A stretch of DNA of 64,000 nt from Rhodospirillaceae bacterium (GCA_018660265.1 JABJKS010000110.1:1-64000); one strand, 5' to 3'. Positions 34,361 to 44,346 are shown, counted from the stretch's first letter. Notes: generated by a model not told the origin, from the letters alone. Program-made: numbers and translations.

Positions 34361-35581
34361 CTACATCCCCAGAATATGTTTGGCGACGATTTCGTGCTGC
34401 ACCTCGTTCGAACCGCCGTAAATAGTAGCTTTGCGCTGGTTAAAGTAACGCCCTGCCGCGGCCATGGTGTAATCGGGCCCGATGGGGGGAATATTGGCAC
34501 CGTAATCCAGCACGGATTGATCAAAGGGATTGGCGTAATAGGCAGCAGCCTCTACCGCCAGCTCGCCCACCTCCTGGGTCATGGAAGAGCCCTGGCATTT
34601 CAGGATCGAGGACGAGGCACCAACCCGCTGTCCCGCGCTCAAGGCGCTTAAGGTCCGCAACTCGGTAAATTCAACAGCCGTCGCCTGAACTTCCAAAGCC
34701 GCCAATTTGGCAGAGAACGCCGGATCATCGATCAAGCGGCCGCCATCCGTACGCTCCAATTCTGCAATGGTGCGAATACGCGCCAAGCCGCCATGCAGGC
34801 CGCCCGCATAGGCGTTGCCGCGCTCAAACTCCAACAGATACTTGGCGACGGTCCAGCCGTCATTTTCCTTGCCCACCCGATTGGCCTGGGGCACACGCAC
34901 GTCGGAGAAAAAGACCTGGTTGACCTCCTGCTCGGGCGCCGGGGTCTGATCCACCAGAACGATGGGCTCCACCGTGATGCCGGGAGTTTCCATATCGATC
35001 AAAAGGAAGGAAATCCCTTCCTGACGCTTACCCTCGGTGGAGGTGCGGACGAGGCAGAAAATCATGTCCGCTTTCTGCGCCTGGGTGGTCCAAATTTTGG
35101 AACCATTGACGATATAATCATCGCCGTCAGGAATAGCCCGGCATTGCAGCGAGGCGAGATCAGAGCCTGAGCCTGGTTCGGAATAGCCCTGGCACCACCA
35201 CACGTTTGTTTGCAGGATATCGGGCAGGTATTTTTGTTTCTGCTCCTCCGTGCCAAATTCCATCAACACGGGCGCGACCATCTTCAGACCAAACGCCAGG
35301 GGACGCAGGGTGCCGGCGCGCAGCATTTCGGTGTCGTAGATGTATTTTTGCGTTGTCGACCAGCCGGGGCCGCCATGTTCCACCGGCCAGTTTGGTGCGA
35401 TCCAGCCCTTTTTATACAATTCTTTTTGCCAGGCGACGTGGTCTTCCTTGTGAATATATCCGGTCATGGATTTCGCGGTCTTGGCCCGAATTTCCGCCGT
35501 GTGCTTATCATTGATAAAGGCCCGCACTTCATCGCGAAAGGCCAGTTCTTCGGCTGTATAATCAATTTCCACGTTCGGCAC
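34361..35581 (-). CDS. Acyl-CoA dehydrogenase
   Basis: A 406-residue flavoprotein of ordinary family length. It has an N-terminal helical domain (YTAEELAFRDEVRAFINDK), QGYSEPGSGSDLASLQCRA for FAD/substrate binding, IVNGSKIWTTQAQKADMIF in the middle beta domain, and a C-terminal YGGSNEVQHEIVAKHILGM. It resembles the FadE-type enzymes used in sterol or branched-chain acid breakdown. The start is a GTG at 35581. A small minus-strand unit with RraA-like and PAS_5 genes follows. Confidence 0.9.
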   Translation of the reverse strand: MPNVEIDYTAEELAFRDEVRAFINDKHTAEIRAKTAKSMTGYIHKEDHVAWQKELYKKGWIAPNWPVEHGGPGWSTTQKYIYDTEMLRAGTLRPLAFGLKMVAPVLMEFGTEEQKQKYLPDILQTNVWWCQGYSEPGSGSDLASLQCRAIPDGDDYIVNGSKIWTTQAQKADMIFCLVRTSTEGKRQEGISFLLIDMETPGITVEPIVLVDQTPAPEQEVNQVFFSDVRVPQANRVGKENDGWTVAKYLLEFERGNAYAGGLHGGLARIRTIAELERTDGGRLIDDPAFSAKLAALEVQATAVEFTELRTLSALSAGQRVGASSSILKCQGSSMTQEVGELAVEAAAYYANPFDQSVLDYGANIPPIGPDYTMAAAGRYFNQRKATIYGGSNEVQHEIVAKHILGM

Positions 35582-35626
35582 TCTCTTCTCAAAATGGGTA
35601 ATTCAAACCGTTTATAATACTCCGAA

Positions 35627-36529
35627 CTACGCTTTACCAGTCCGGCCCCGGGCCTCAACCTGGACCCGGCCCAATATGGTCTCGCGATAGGTGATATAGG
35701 CCCCGCACGAGATGATGATGGCACTGCCAACCCAGGTCCACATGTCGGGAAATTCACCGAATATGAAAAAGCCCAGGATCACCGCACCGACCAATTGCGC
35801 ATAGGCGAAGGGGGAGACGGCGGAGACTTCGGCCCATTGAAACGCCTTGACCACGAACAGGTGTCCGAGGCCCCCGAACAGGCCCATGGCGGCGAACAAG
35901 ACCCAATCGAACTGCACTGTTGGCGTCACCCAATAGAACGGCCCCACGAACGAGGTGATGATGCCACCGAATACGGCAGTGTAGATGATGGTGGTGGCGG
36001 CACTGTCCTGACCGGCCAATCGGCGGGTCAGGATCTGAAAAAAGGCGTAAAAGGTCGTGCTGCAGACGACCAGCAACTCAGCCCCGTGAAAGCTGGCGCC
36101 ACCAGGGCGAATGATGATCATGGCACCAACGAAACCGACGCAAATAGCGGCCCAGCGACGTGGCCCGACCTTTTCGCCCAAAAACGGCACCGATAACGCC
36201 GTTACGATGAAGGGTGAAGTAAACGCGATAGAAGCTGCCGTTGTCAGAGGCAGATAACTTAACGCGATGAAATAGCACGAGGTTGACCCCAACAGCAGCA
36301 ACGAACGCACCACCTGGGCCCCAAGGTTCTTGGTTCGAAACAGCGCCCGGCCATGAAACGGCAGAAAGATCAGCAACATCAGGGCGAAATGACCCAGATA
36401 GCGCAACCAGATCACCTGCGGCAGGGCATATTCCGCGCCTAGATACTTCACCGTCGCATTCAGAAACGGAAACAGTGTAACAGCCAGGCACATATAGCCA
36501 ATGCCGCGGGCGGTATTGTTCGTTACCAT
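35627..36529 (-). CDS. DMT-superfamily (EamA) transporter
   Basis: A 300-residue, ten-span membrane protein with two EamA repeats: the first contains RGIGYMCLAVTLFPFLNATV, and the second ends VILGFFIFGEFPDMWTWVGSAII. Such transporters carry small metabolites; the cargo cannot be predicted. It shares layout with the DMT gene at 10219-11091 but the two are clearly separate paralogues. It lies upstream of the acyl-CoA dehydrogenase gene on the same strand, 45 bases away. Confidence 0.87.
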   Translation of the reverse strand: MVTNNTARGIGYMCLAVTLFPFLNATVKYLGAEYALPQVIWLRYLGHFALMLLIFLPFHGRALFRTKNLGAQVVRSLLLLGSTSCYFIALSYLPLTTAASIAFTSPFIVTALSVPFLGEKVGPRRWAAICVGFVGAMIIIRPGGASFHGAELLVVCSTTFYAFFQILTRRLAGQDSAATTIIYTAVFGGIITSFVGPFYWVTPTVQFDWVLFAAMGLFGGLGHLFVVKAFQWAEVSAVSPFAYAQLVGAVILGFFIFGEFPDMWTWVGSAIIISCGAYITYRETILGRVQVEARGRTGKA

Positions 36530-36654
36530 TCAGCTGAGCAATCGTTGTGGGCGCGGCGGCCAGCAACGCGGTGACAGACACACTGCATCAATCGATCAAA
36601 CGACTTTATTTCTGACGCCAACGCACCGATTGCCGTCGTCGTATCGCTATTCAC

Positions 36655-37410
36655 TTAGCCCCAATCCGCCTGACGCTTTTCCAGGAAGGCGCGGCCGCCT
36701 TCTTGGCGGTCTTCGGAATTCATCACCTTGTTTTGCACATCACCGGTAATGCCATCGATACCGCTATAATCCAGGGCAGCGGCGCGCACCATCATCTCTT
36801 TCATGCCTTGTACGGCGACGGGGCTTAATTCGACAATCCGGCGCGCATGCTTTTCCGCCTCGGCCATCAATTGATCCTGAGGCACGATCATGTTGATCAT
36901 GCCAACATCCAGGGCCCGTTTGGCGCTGACCCGTTCGGCGAACAGCAATAATTCCGAGGCGATGGCCCAGGGCATGATTTTCGGGAACCAGCCAGCCGGT
37001 ATGGTCGCAATGCCCCATTGCGGTTCGGGCAGCCAGAACGAAACGTCTTCCGAGGCGATACGATAATCGGCATCCAGGGCGATCCACATACCGTAACCGA
37101 CCACATGGCTGTGCATGACCGAGATGATGGGTTTGTAGACCTGCTGGGTTTGGGAAATATCCGGGTACTTCCCGTCATAGCGATATTCCTCTGCCGGCGC
37201 GCCGCCCGATAGATCGGCCCCGGCGGAAAAGCATCTGCCCTTGCCCGACAGGATCGCCACGCGCAGATTGTCATCATCACGAAAATCCCCCCAAATCCAG
37301 GCCAGTTCTTCATGCAGCCGTTGGTTCATGGCGTTCAATTTGTCAGGCCGGTTCAGGGTGACATAGGCGATGCCGCCCTTCTTTTCATACTCGATGGTGG
37401 TCAGTTCCAT
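36655..37410 (-). CDS. Enoyl-CoA hydratase/isomerase (crotonase family)
   Basis: A 251-residue crotonase-fold protein. CFSAGADLSGGAPAEE and HVVGYGMWIALDADYRIASE are the two oxyanion-hole regions; FWLPEPQWGIATIPAGWF retains the Glu position (PE) of the hydratase site. It probably hydrates or isomerises an enoyl-CoA. It is transcribed divergently from the CoA-transferase gene at 37522 across a 111-base gap, which may couple the two steps. Confidence 0.88.
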   Translation of the reverse strand: MELTTIEYEKKGGIAYVTLNRPDKLNAMNQRLHEELAWIWGDFRDDDNLRVAILSGKGRCFSAGADLSGGAPAEEYRYDGKYPDISQTQQVYKPIISVMHSHVVGYGMWIALDADYRIASEDVSFWLPEPQWGIATIPAGWFPKIMPWAIASELLLFAERVSAKRALDVGMINMIVPQDQLMAEAEKHARRIVELSPVAVQGMKEMMVRAAALDYSGIDGITGDVQNKVMNSEDRQEGGRAFLEKRQADWG

Positions 37411-37521
37411 TTCCTCAGCCTCTTTTTTGTGTTGGTCTTTCCGCTTAGACTATAAGCTAATCTCACTTTACGCCAAGCTCGCCTCTTCTAAAACCATATC
37501 CAGCAACCGACAGGACCACAT

Positions 37522-39810
37522 ATGCCCAGCACTTTGGACGGGATCACCGTACTTGATCTCAGCACAGGGCCCAGCGCCGCACTCACCACAATGTTCCTAA
37601 GCGATCACGGCGCAAGGGTCATTCGGGTGCTGGCACCTGACGCACCATTGCACCGGGCGGGTGGCTTTATCATCTGGGACCGGGGCAAGGAATGCGTCCG
37701 GCTGGATTTTGATGATAAGGCCAAATTCCAGGGCCTTATCGCCGGTGCTGATATATTGGTGGAAGATTTCGCACCATCGTCTAGCCATCAAAAATTGGTT
37801 GAACGGGATGCGCTGGCAAAGATTAATCCGCGTCTTATCAACTGCTCCATCACCGCCTACGGCAAACGGGGGCCATTGAAGGATGAACCGCCCCTGGATG
37901 ATCTGGTGTTGGCCCGTATGGGTGTGCTGGGCGGCCTGCCCGGCTTCCGGCCCGCGCCGGTGCATTTGGTCCACCCCCTGCCGTCCGTCGGCGCGGCCGT
38001 ATTGGCCGGTTTGGGTATTGCCGCCGCCGTGCTGGCGCGAGAGAGTACGGGACGGGGACGGGCGGTGGAAACATCGTTGATGGCGGGTGCCTTGCTGTAT
38101 CATCCAAAGGTCGCGGCGGATCATCTTGAGCCGCATGACTTTCAAACCCATCCGTCGGGCAGCGCGCCGTTCTACAGTGTCTATGAATGCGCTGATGGGC
38201 TGTGGGTACAGTTGGGCTGCGTGCATACGGGCTTCATCAATCCTGCCGCCGATCTGATGGGCATTCGCGACATTATTGCAGAGCCCCGGTTTTTAGAGGG
38301 CACGGGTGGTGCAACGCCGGAGGATGAGGCGGAACTACGCGACATCGTCGCCGAGGCGATGAAAAAAAGGCCACAGGCGGAATGGCTGGTGGCATTTGAA
38401 GCAGCCGACGTCCCCTTTGGCGCGGCGCGGCAGACCGAAGACGGCATGAAGGACCCGCAAGTCATCCATAATAAAATGGTCATGACTTTGAACGACCCGG
38501 ATCTGGGTGATGTGGTTCAAATGGGTATCCCCATTGCCTTTGGCGAAACACCGGGCAAAGTCCAGGGGCCGCGCGCTGCGACGGCAACCGATATTACGCT
38601 TGCGCCTCTGCCTCAGACAAAAAATGCTGGGACGGCAAACATGCCCCCGCCCCTGGCCGGCATTCGGATATTGGAGATCACCAATCTGATCGCCGGGCCC
38701 ACGGCAGGCCGCCTGCTGGCCGATCTAGGCGCCGATGTGATTAAGCTGGAACCATTGACGGGTGATCTGTCCCGACCCATTGGGCGGACCTATTTCTATA
38801 ACCTGAATTTCAACAAACGCTCCGTTTCCGTGAATACCAGCACGGATGAGGGTAAGCAGGTGGTCCAGCGCATCGCGTCATCCTGCGATGCATTGCTGGC
38901 CAATCTGCGCCCTGGTGCGACGGCACGCATGGGCATTGGCCTGGATGCCGACCCCAATATGATTGAGGCCCACTTGACCGGCTATGGCAATACCGGGCCC
39001 TATTTCAAACGACCCGGTATCGACCCCCTGGCCCAGGCCTTGATGGGTATGTCCTGGGCCCAGGGCGGACCGGAAACGCAACCGGTCTTCCCAGCGCAAC
39101 TGGCACCCACCGATTATACCAACGGTGCCATGGGGGCCATGGGCACGGTCCTGGCATTGTTCGAGCGGACCCGCCATGGCACCGCGCAAAGGGTCGATGG
39201 CAATTTATTGAACGCTGCTGCCCTGATCAGTTCCGCCTGGTTTTCCGACTATCGGGGCCGGCCCGTGCGACCTTTGGCGGACAGGGAACAATATGGCCTG
39301 ACGCCCTTTCATCGTCTGTTCCGCCTGGCCGATGGCTGGGTCTACGTGATTGCAGAAGGCGAGGCCCAGGAGCGCGCCCTGTGCCAGATCGCCGACGTGG
39401 CGTGGACCCAGAATGCGGTCACGGCCGGGCAGCATCCCAACGAAACGCCGCTGGCCCATGCCCTCGCGACGGCATTGGCGACCCACAAACTGGAAGCGCT
39501 GCGCGCTGAATTGCAAAGCAACGGCATCGCCTCGGCCGAGGCACAGTCAGGTGATAGTGATCTGTTCCTGAATGATCCGCACACCCTGGAAAATCATATG
39601 GTCGCCACCGTTGATCATCCCAATGTGGGGTCATTGTCGGTGGGTTGGCAAACCGTACAGTTTTCCAATACGGAAACATCCAATATGCGCCCCACCCCGT
39701 TGTTGGGGGAACAGACGGCGGAGGCAATGGCGGATGTCGGTTATTCGAAAGATGAAATTCAGGCGCTGCATGACGCAGGCGTCGTGAAGACGGAAACGCC
39801 TAACGAATAA
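37522..39810 (+). CDS. Tandem-domain class III (CaiB/BaiF) CoA transferase
   Basis: A 762-residue protein holding two complete CaiB/BaiF modules in one chain. The first begins TLDGITVLDLSTGPSAAL and the second, after a linker near residue 375, begins PPLAGIRILEITNLIAGPTAG. Single-domain enzymes of about 400 residues transfer CoA between carboxylates through a catalytic Asp. In the second module this falls at AQRVDGNLLNA (Asp kept); in the first it reads GRAVETSLMAG (Glu instead). One module may therefore be structural. The substrate is unknown. It diverges from the enoyl-CoA hydratase. Confidence 0.88.
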   Translation: MPSTLDGITVLDLSTGPSAALTTMFLSDHGARVIRVLAPDAPLHRAGGFIIWDRGKECVRLDFDDKAKFQGLIAGADILVEDFAPSSSHQKLVERDALAKINPRLINCSITAYGKRGPLKDEPPLDDLVLARMGVLGGLPGFRPAPVHLVHPLPSVGAAVLAGLGIAAAVLARESTGRGRAVETSLMAGALLYHPKVAADHLEPHDFQTHPSGSAPFYSVYECADGLWVQLGCVHTGFINPAADLMGIRDIIAEPRFLEGTGGATPEDEAELRDIVAEAMKKRPQAEWLVAFEAADVPFGAARQTEDGMKDPQVIHNKMVMTLNDPDLGDVVQMGIPIAFGETPGKVQGPRAATATDITLAPLPQTKNAGTANMPPPLAGIRILEITNLIAGPTAGRLLADLGADVIKLEPLTGDLSRPIGRTYFYNLNFNKRSVSVNTSTDEGKQVVQRIASSCDALLANLRPGATARMGIGLDADPNMIEAHLTGYGNTGPYFKRPGIDPLAQALMGMSWAQGGPETQPVFPAQLAPTDYTNGAMGAMGTVLALFERTRHGTAQRVDGNLLNAAALISSAWFSDYRGRPVRPLADREQYGLTPFHRLFRLADGWVYVIAEGEAQERALCQIADVAWTQNAVTAGQHPNETPLAHALATALATHKLEALRAELQSNGIASAEAQSGDSDLFLNDPHTLENHMVATVDHPNVGSLSVGWQTVQFSNTETSNMRPTPLLGEQTAEAMADVGYSKDEIQALHDAGVVKTETPNE

Positions 39811-39856
39811 ACGGTCCAAATGCTAAACTGCAGCCAATTGGTGGAGGAGTAAAACC

Positions 39857-41122
39857 ATGTTTCAGCAATTGATGACCCAGATGATGGCGCGGGCTGGCCA
39901 GCATCCGAACGTCACCTGGCGGGGCCGGTATGGCAAAGCCTGTGTCGAACTGGCCAACGATGGGGACAGCCAGTTCCTTATCCTCAACGAAAAAGGTATC
40001 GCCATCAGCGCGGACCGGCCTGACGATGACGTCGATTTGACCCTTACTGCCAAGGATGCGGCCTGGCAGGAGTTGCTGGGCCCCGAACCCCGCCCCGGCC
40101 TGCAATCGTTAAGCGCCATGCGCCGCACAGGGCATTTGACGGTGAGCGGCGATCATGTGGCCTTTTATCAAAACCTTATGGCGTTGGAGTTGTTGTTCTC
40201 ACTGTCCCGCGAACGTCCGCAGAAAGCGGACAATACTGGGTCCGGCAAACCGATGATCGATCCGATCATCGGGCGTTATCTGAACATGGATTTCCAGGGC
40301 CGGCCCCACCGCATTTATTTCGAAGAGGCCGGCGACCCAGAGGGCATTCCTCTGATCTGCCTGCACACTGCAGGCGCGGATGGTCGGCAGTATCGCGATA
40401 TTTTAAATGATGCTGCCATCACCAAACATTTTCGCGTCGTGGTGTTCGATCTGCCCTGGCACGGCAAGTCCTCACCCCCGGCCGGTTTCCAGGACGAGAT
40501 TTATGCCCTGACCACGGATGGCTATGTTGACATCGTCATGGCTGTTAAGGCCGCGTTGGGTCTGGACAATCCGGTCATCATGGGCTGTTCCATCGGCGGT
40601 CGGGCTGTGTTGCATCTGGCCCTGCGCCACGGCAAGGAATTGCGCGCCGTCATCGGCCTGCAATCGGCGCTGAACGCGGAAAACAAAATTGATGGGGAGC
40701 CCGAGGGCCTGCGTGCCATCCATCGCCCCGATATCCATGGCGGTGAAGTTTCCGCCGCACTAATGGTGGGCCTGATCGCGCCCCAATCCAACAGCACGGA
40801 TGCCTGGGAGACCTTGTGGCATTATATGCAGGGGGGACCCGGCGTCTTCATGGGCGATTTGAACTATTATTTCACCGACGGTGACATGCGCAACGGCATG
40901 GCGGCGGACATCGATACCGCCCTGTGCCCGGTTTATCTGCTCACGGGCGAATATGATGTATCCGCCACCCCGGAACTAAGTCGTGAATTAGCCGAGGAAA
41001 TCAACGCCACGTCATTTGAAGTCATGGAGAATATGGGTCATTTCCCGATGTCGGAAAATCCAGAAGTTTTCAGAAACTATCTGTTACCGGTGCTGGATAA
41101 GATTACGGCCATTTCCCATTAA
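39857..41122 (+). CDS. SCP2-like domain fused to an alpha/beta-hydrolase
   Basis: A 421-residue protein of two parts. Residues 1-120 resemble a sterol-carrier (SCP2)-like lipid-binding module (ACVELANDGDSQFLIL, VDLTLTAKDAAWQELLG, MRRTGHLTVSGD). Residues 135-421 are an alpha/beta-hydrolase: LICLHTAGADGRQYRDI, DLPWHGKSSPPAGF, nucleophile elbow MGCSIGGRAV, acid at TGEYDVSA and His at ENMGHFPMS. The fusion suggests a hydrolase acting on a bulky or CoA/lipid-like substrate. GGAGGAG precedes the ATG. It follows the CoA transferase by 46 bases and overlaps the next, opposite-strand gene by 20 bases. Confidence 0.8.
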   Translation: MFQQLMTQMMARAGQHPNVTWRGRYGKACVELANDGDSQFLILNEKGIAISADRPDDDVDLTLTAKDAAWQELLGPEPRPGLQSLSAMRRTGHLTVSGDHVAFYQNLMALELLFSLSRERPQKADNTGSGKPMIDPIIGRYLNMDFQGRPHRIYFEEAGDPEGIPLICLHTAGADGRQYRDILNDAAITKHFRVVVFDLPWHGKSSPPAGFQDEIYALTTDGYVDIVMAVKAALGLDNPVIMGCSIGGRAVLHLALRHGKELRAVIGLQSALNAENKIDGEPEGLRAIHRPDIHGGEVSAALMVGLIAPQSNSTDAWETLWHYMQGGPGVFMGDLNYYFTDGDMRNGMAADIDTALCPVYLLTGEYDVSATPELSRELAEEINATSFEVMENMGHFPMSENPEVFRNYLLPVLDKITAISH

Positions 41123-41723
41123 AGGGCTGCACGATGGCGCGTTCGACCATTTCAAGGTGGTCCTGGCCGTAGAACATATCACCATCGACAAAATAGGTCG
41201 GCGAACCAAAGACTGATCGTTCGATCGCTTCTTCCGTATTTTGCTCATAGACCGCGCGAACGTCTTGTGTTGTCGCAGCTCTAAGAAGCGGCTCGGACAC
41301 ATACCCCGCCTCTTTGCCTAACCGATCCAAAGTAGCAGCATCAGCGAGGTCGGCATCGTCACGCCAATGAGCCTGCAGCAGATGGTGTGCCAGTTGATCG
41401 ACGTTGAAGCCTTGCAGGATACCTGCGATCAACATGCAATTGGACAGTGCAATATCGTTGTCATGATGGTTGGGAATGCCGTCCATCACCGGTGCGTCGC
41501 GCATTTCCGCCCAACGGGCAATCTCACGCCCCGAAAAATAAGCCCGCCGGCCTGGTGTCATCCCATTGGTCGGGCCCGGACCCGTTGCCGCGACGACGCG
41601 TCGTAGATCCATCGGTTTGTGGATAATTTTGCAATTCGCCGCCGCGGCGATTGCCATAAAGCAAGATGACCCAAGATAAGCATAGGCAGAATGCGCCGAA
41701 TAAAAATACTCCAACTTAACCAT
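41103..41723 (-). CDS. 2-hydroxychromene-2-carboxylate isomerase-like (DsbA superfamily)
   Basis: A 206-residue kappa-GST/HCCA-isomerase-type protein. EYFYSAHSAYAYLGSS holds the Ser that activates glutathione in this family in place of a CxxC; RSVFGSPTYFVDGDMFYGQD is the conserved cis-Pro/C-terminal region. HCCA isomerases act in naphthalene-type aromatic breakdown, but homologues are widespread and often of unknown use. Of two nearby ATGs, the one at 41723 has GGGGAT correctly spaced. Confidence 0.85.
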   Translation of the reverse strand: MVKLEYFYSAHSAYAYLGSSCFMAIAAAANCKIIHKPMDLRRVVAATGPGPTNGMTPGRRAYFSGREIARWAEMRDAPVMDGIPNHHDNDIALSNCMLIAGILQGFNVDQLAHHLLQAHWRDDADLADAATLDRLGKEAGYVSEPLLRAATTQDVRAVYEQNTEEAIERSVFGSPTYFVDGDMFYGQDHLEMVERAIVQPFNGKWP

Positions 41724-41861
41724 TTGCATATCCCCAATTCATCCTGTCCATCCGACGATAGCACCAATGACGCGGTGAATGCGCCCCCTTCAGGGAAGTC
41801 TTCTGCTTACGCCCCATTCCTGTTAGGTTTTGCCATCGTTTAGAGTTGAGGCCCAACGCCA

Positions 41862-43061
41862 GTGAAGACAGAACAACCCAACTATTACCCGTCCAATCAT
41901 CCGCCCGACGATTTTGCGGAGGCGGATCGGGCGGCTGGGTTTGAGGTCGGCGCGGATTTTGAGCGGTTTGATCAGCGCAACGATATGTTCTCCCGCGCCT
42001 TTTGGGATGACGGGGTCCAATCCAAGGAGGCCTTGGCATTTTTTCGCTCGCACGCTGATCGGCCCGCATCCCGGCAAGCGGACGGCTTCACGCAAAAAGA
42101 TTATGCCCTGCGCAATGCGGCCTGGGCCGTGGCGGATGACTATGCCGATCGAAACAAGGCGAACGGCCTGCGCGAAGGTTTTCAGGATCCGCAGGAGCCG
42201 CGCTATCCCCCGGCGGAACAAAAGCTAAAAATCGATGACCCTGCCGCCATGACGCTGGAGATCAAACGTGTGGCGCATTTTTTCGGGGCCCATATGGCAG
42301 GCGTGACCGCTCTTGATCCCCGCTGGCTTTATGCCACACGTACGGAAGTCCGCAGCTTCGAGCCGAAACCCAACGATTTGCCCGATGGGCTGACCAACGT
42401 CATCGTGATGGGTCATGGCATGGACTATGATTTGGTCAATGCCTACCCCTCCGCCCTGGCCGGGGCCGCTGTGGGCATGGGCTATTCCGGTGAGGCCACA
42501 ACAGTGGCGCAGCTGTCCCAGTATATCCGGAACCTGGGCTATCAGGCAGTCGGGTCCATGAACGATACTGCCCTGGTCATTCCCATGGCGATCCAGGCGG
42601 GGTTGGGGGAATACGGCCGCAACCAGATGGTCATTACCAAGGATTACGGCCCCCGCGTCAGGTTTTCCAAAATCTTCACGGACATGCCCCTGGCGCATGA
42701 TCAACCGAAACCGTTCGGCGTTACCGAATTCTGCAATGTCTGCCGCCGGTGCGCCGATGCCTGCCCGCCAAAAGCTTTGCCCTTTGGCCCGCCGGAGGTC
42801 GGTAGAGCCAATCGTTCCGCCATCAAGGGGGTCAAAAAATGGACCGCCGACTGCGAAAAATGCTTCGGCTTTTGGGTCAAGATGAAAAGCGATTGCGCCA
42901 TCTGCATGCGGGTCTGCCCCTTCAACAAAGATTTCAGAAAACCCATCATGCGCCTGGCCCGTCGCCTGGCCGGCACCCGTTTGCGCCGCCTGATGCTGTG
43001 GCTGGATATCAAGCTTGGCTATGGCAAGCGTATCGCACCCAACAAATGGTGGAACCCATGA
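41862..43061 (+). CDS. Reductive-dehalogenase-like cobalamin/4Fe-4S protein
   Basis: A 399-residue protein with the RdhA/QueG-type plan: a nitroreductase-like, cobalamin-binding core (IVMGHGMDYDLVNAYPSALA, GYQAVGSMNDTALVIPMAIQ, GLGEYGRNQMVITKDYG) and a C-terminal ferredoxin part. The first cluster is CNVCRRCADACP; the second is formed by the Cys of CEKC and CAICMRVCP. It has no TAT signal or membrane anchor, so it is cytoplasmic and not a respiratory dehalogenase. It may dehalogenate or reduce an aromatic compound. The start is GTG. Its stop overlaps the kynureninase ATG (ATGA). Confidence 0.82.
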   Translation: MKTEQPNYYPSNHPPDDFAEADRAAGFEVGADFERFDQRNDMFSRAFWDDGVQSKEALAFFRSHADRPASRQADGFTQKDYALRNAAWAVADDYADRNKANGLREGFQDPQEPRYPPAEQKLKIDDPAAMTLEIKRVAHFFGAHMAGVTALDPRWLYATRTEVRSFEPKPNDLPDGLTNVIVMGHGMDYDLVNAYPSALAGAAVGMGYSGEATTVAQLSQYIRNLGYQAVGSMNDTALVIPMAIQAGLGEYGRNQMVITKDYGPRVRFSKIFTDMPLAHDQPKPFGVTEFCNVCRRCADACPPKALPFGPPEVGRANRSAIKGVKKWTADCEKCFGFWVKMKSDCAICMRVCPFNKDFRKPIMRLARRLAGTRLRRLMLWLDIKLGYGKRIAPNKWWNP

Positions 43062-44302
43062 TCAGCCGTGAAGATATGGTGGCATTGGACGCCGCTGATG
43101 CTTTGGCACCCTTAAGAGACAAGTTCGAATTGCCCGACGACATGATTTACCTGGACGGCAATTCCCTGGGCCCTGTGCCCAAGGGTGTCAGTGAACGCGT
43201 AAAAGACGTCGTTGAGGTGCAATGGGGCAACGACCTGATCAAATCCTGGAACGTGCATGATTGGATGGGCCTGCCGCAACGGGTAGGTGATCGTATCGCG
43301 CCCTTGATTGGTGCGGATCAGGGCGAGGTCATGGCCTGCGATACCACCTCGATCAATCTGTTCAAATTGCTGGCGGCGGCGTTGGAGCTGCGCCCGGATC
43401 GTAATGTGATCATTGGCCAGGCGGACAATTTCCCCACCGATAATTATCTCGCGGAAGGTTTGATCCGTTTAACCGGGGGTCGTCACGAACTGCGCCTGAT
43501 TGAAGGGGATGATATTATTGGTGCTATTGATGCCGCAGAAGACAGTGTAGCCCTGGTCTTCCTCACCCAGGTCGACTATCGCACCGGTTATGCTCAGGAT
43601 ATGGCGGCGGTAACCAAAGCGGCCCATGACGCAGGTGCCTTGATATTGTGGGATCTGTGCCATTCTGCGGGTGCCCTCAATGTCAGCTTGAACGCGGCAG
43701 GGGCGGATTTTGCCGCCGGGTGCAGTTATAAATATCTCAACGGCGGTCCAGGTGCCCCGGCCTTTTTATTTGTTGCAAAACATCTTCAGGACCAGGTGCA
43801 ACAACCCCTATCAGGATGGCACGGACACGCCGCACCATTTGAATTTGAACGCAGCTATCGGCCTGCGCCAGGCATTGTGCGGCAACTCTGCGGTACGCCA
43901 TCGGTATTGGCGATGAGCGCACTGGATGCGGCCCTGGATGTTTTTGACGGCATTGATATGTCTGTGCTGCGGGCAAAATCCCAGGTGCTGACCAGCCTGT
44001 TCATTGATCTGATGGAAAAACGTTGCGGCGGCCATGGCTTTACCCTGGCCACGACACGGGATCAAACACGCCGGGGCAGCCAGGTCTCGTGGCACCACGA
44101 AATGGGCTACCCCATCATGCAGGCCTTGATTGCAGATGGTGTGGTGGGTGATTTCCGCAGTCCGGATATTCTGCGCTTTGGTTTTGCGCCCTTGTATCTG
44201 CGCTATGTGGATGTCTGGGATGCGGTTACGGTGATAGAGCGGGTGATGCTGGAACAGCGTTGGGATAAACCTGAATTTCACCTTCGCGCCGCCGTTACTT
44301 AA
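43058..44302 (+). CDS. kynU: Kynureninase
   Basis: A 414-residue PLP enzyme that cleaves kynurenine to anthranilate and alanine. [15 protein letters not shown] at the N-terminus, [27 protein letters not shown] and [16 protein letters not shown] (PLP lysine in YKY) are family signatures. The open frame extends upstream into the preceding gene, but the ATG at 43058 gives the normal start and overlaps its stop by 4 bases; ATG at 43046 is a minor alternative. The stop codon lies in the first of three 9-base tandem repeats. Confidence 0.95.
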   Translation: MISREDMVALDAADALAPLRDKFELPDDMIYLDGNSLGPVPKGVSERVKDVVEVQWGNDLIKSWNVHDWMGLPQRVGDRIAPLIGADQGEVMACDTTSINLFKLLAAALELRPDRNVIIGQADNFPTDNYLAEGLIRLTGGRHELRLIEGDDIIGAIDAAEDSVALVFLTQVDYRTGYAQDMAAVTKAAHDAGALILWDLCHSAGALNVSLNAAGADFAAGCSYKYLNGGPGAPAFLFVAKHLQDQVQQPLSGWHGHAAPFEFERSYRPAPGIVRQLCGTPSVLAMSALDAALDVFDGIDMSVLRAKSQVLTSLFIDLMEKRCGGHGFTLATTRDQTRRGSQVSWHHEMGYPIMQALIADGVVGDFRSPDILRFGFAPLYLRYVDVWDAVTVIERVMLEQRWDKPEFHLRAAVT

Positions 44303-44320
44303 GTTACTTAAGCTACTTAA
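44294..44320 (+). repeat. Three tandem copies of a 9-base unit at the kynU stop
   Basis: GTTACTTAA occurs at 44294-44302 and 44303-44311 and as GCTACTTAA at 44312-44320. The first copy supplies the last two sense codons and the TAA of kynU. Slippage would change only the spacer before the next gene. Confidence 0.85.
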
Positions 44321-44346
44321 GCGTTCAGCCACTGAAAGCGATAACC

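Noticed and set aside
41862-43061. Respiratory reductive dehalogenase with membrane anchor (RdhAB)
   Set aside because: No TAT signal and no RdhB-like anchor gene are present, so only a cytoplasmic dehalogenase-like or QueG-like reductase is supported.
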